Origin: Scatophagus argus
Lineage: Eukaryota > Chordata > Actinopteri > Scatophagidae
Assembly: GCF_020382885.2 (NCBI RefSeq)
Contig: NC_058502.1
Coordinates: 2,830,001-2,894,000 of the forward strand
Direction: 5' to 3'
DNA: 64,000 nt
Shown here: one piece after another, positions 62,515-64,000 of the stretch
How the letters are laid out: each line of letters starts with the position of its first letter
Position numbering within the stretch: position 1 is the first letter of the stretch
The notes under the pieces: model-generated
The model's database searches: none
Told to the model about the DNA's origin: nothing
Seen by the model: the letters and a program-made list of their open reading frames with translations, nothing else
Position numbers and translations under genes: made by a program

Positions 62515-62720
62515 AAACTCATTCAATTAGTTCTTCACTTGTCGCAGGAGGCAACAATTAGCTCACAACGAGTCCCCTCTTTACAAGGCCCAGATTACAA
62601 CTGCAGAGCTGCAATGAAACGTTCAATTAGCATTATGTTGTATAGATTGTGGAGGGGAAATGTAAACATGCTATTCATGGTAATCGCTGCCTGTTAACGA
62701 GTTTGATATTCTTCAGCGGT
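62515..62720. promoter_or_regulatory. Candidate conserved non-coding element rich in homeodomain sites
   Basis: Three CAATTAG cores (62524-62530, 62555-62561 and 62624-62630, the last followed by CATTA) and a forkhead-like TGTAAACA (62661-62668) sit within 150 bases of non-repetitive, mixed-composition sequence. This density resembles vertebrate developmental enhancers. No target gene is visible in the window; conservation is not tested. Confidence 0.3.
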
Positions 62721-64000
62721 TACACTTCTAACTGAATGCTTTGTCTGAAAAATAACTTCACTATAGACGAAAGTTGGACTAAAGACTAAATAAGTTCTTT
62801 TCATTTCCTATGTGATGAACACATACTTGTTAACTCTAACTTGGGAAAAGAAAGAAAATTAGCCTGTTTCCCCAGTCTTGAAGTATTCTTTTAAAGGACT
62901 TGAAAACCAGAATTCACAAGTGTTTTAGTTTCTGATCTGTGTGGACTTCATCTGGATTTGCGTAGTGAAAATGTGCATAAAATATAACAGATGTCTGGGG
63001 GTGTAAATGACTAATAAGATGGTAACAAAAAGTCTTGGACTTATTCCAGGAGAAAGACAAACAAGATGGTTTTAATGAGTTTTATTTTGTGTCTGTTGAG
63101 TTTGAGTAAAAAACTACAAAAAAATGACTGGATCTGACGGATTTCATCCACTCAGACAATAGCTATCATCATGGTATCATGTTAACACAGGAAACACTGG
63201 AGTCAACTACTTCCTGTCTGACAGCTCTTTAAAGGTACTTAACAGGACCTAACAGGAACAGCATGTGATGTGAAGAAATGTCAGTAGTTTTTACAAGAAT
63301 ACTGTCTCGCCGAAGGAAAAAACCCTCCTGCTCGCCCTCACTGAGCTCATCTTCAGTGCAGGAATGTGACAAAGTTTGTGTGGTTTTGAGGGATTATTTC
63401 CCTTCAATTGACACGAAGCTGAGTGTTATTTAATCCACACACTGACAGGAAAATACTCAACGTGGGTCCACTGAAATAATGATGAAACAGACACTTTGAC
63501 AAAAATAAATTAATGCTTCATGTTTGGTGCTATGGATTATTGAACTCAGGCAAGTCTAGTTTTCACACTTTGTCAGAATAAATGACTTTCTTGCTAAACT
63601 TGAAGAAATGAATCTTGGTTTCTTCACCTGCACTGACAACAGCGAGTTGAGTTAAAGAAACCAACAAGAATGAAGTCCAACTGGCTTGATCAAAGTGCTT
63701 TCAGAGAGAAGTTACACACATAAAATACAACCACGAATGAAGTAGCACGGAACTGATCACACAAACTGTGATCAAAAATTGTCATTGCATTTTCTGATGA
63801 AGCTGTAACGAGATGGATGAGATGCTGTTTCAACGATCACCCAATGAGCAACAAAAAATCATCACCCACAATCCACAATGACTGTTTGGAAAACAGAAAA
63901 CATTCATGAAGCCAGAAAGTAAGAAACACCAGGAGCCCAGGAGCAGTGAAACGAAGAGGACGAAAAGCTGATAGTCTGCTCATCCAGTGTGTCCAGCACA

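Larger units (their letters stand above)
58901..64000. other. Intergenic sequence right of mcm8, no recognised gene
   Basis: On both strands I find no exon of a known family in this 5 kb. It holds a long (CA)n (60052-60130), shorter GT runs (60270-60288, 61288-61304 and 62249-62275), one orphan splice-acceptor-led open segment on the minus strand (about 61098-61232) and a homeodomain-motif-rich block (62515-62720). The open frames near 61288-61831 have no recognisable product. Confidence 0.55.

Overview
The window is nuclear DNA from a bony fish, most likely a percomorph-type teleost. It is AT-rich, with short GT-AG introns of mostly 80 to 1,800 bases, many (CA)n/(GT)n microsatellites and several short interspersed repeats typical of teleosts. 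There are no bacterial operons, CRISPR arrays or phage genes.

All five protein-coding genes I can support lie on the minus strand, so each reads from high to low coordinates. From left to right they are cdc5l (1009-7680, 19 coding exons, 812 aa, Prp19-complex splicing factor), napb (9577-15683, 10 exons, 295 aa, beta-SNAP), plcb1 (19322-37786, 32 exons, 1161 aa, phospholipase C beta 1), crls1 (46853-50889, 7 exons, 355 aa, cardiolipin synthase) and mcm8 (52053-58007, 20 coding exons, 866 aa, MCM-family helicase). I built every exon model by hand from reverse-complement translation, GT-AG boundaries and phase; all five run without a frameshift or premature stop.

The genes are not functionally linked. 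They serve pre-mRNA splicing, SNARE recycling, Gq signalling, mitochondrial lipid synthesis and recombination repair. Their order is informative: mcm8 and crls1 sit in tandem as on human 20p12, plcb1 and napb are also human chromosome 20p genes, and cdc5l (human 6p21) is joined to them here.

Region by region: 1-1008 is the cdc5l 3' flank; 7681-9576 is the cdc5l promoter side plus the napb 3' UTR; 15684-19321 holds the napb promoter side and the plcb1 3' flank; 38220-46390 is an 8 kb gene-poor gap with degraded repeats and an orphan TATA-box/splice-donor pair; 50890-52052 is the short crls1-mcm8 gap; 58015-64000 is mcm8 5' flank with no recognisable gene but a homeodomain-motif-rich stretch near 62.5 kb.

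The observations most worth a second look are a probable U12-type (minor spliceosome) intron in plcb1, a phase-compatible extra exon in the plcb1 EF-hand region, a Gly/Arg/Trp-rich N-terminus of Mcm8, a stop-free minisatellite with 150-base higher-order periodicity in napb intron 1, and the conserved-noncoding-like block near 62.5 kb. I found no convincing new biological system.
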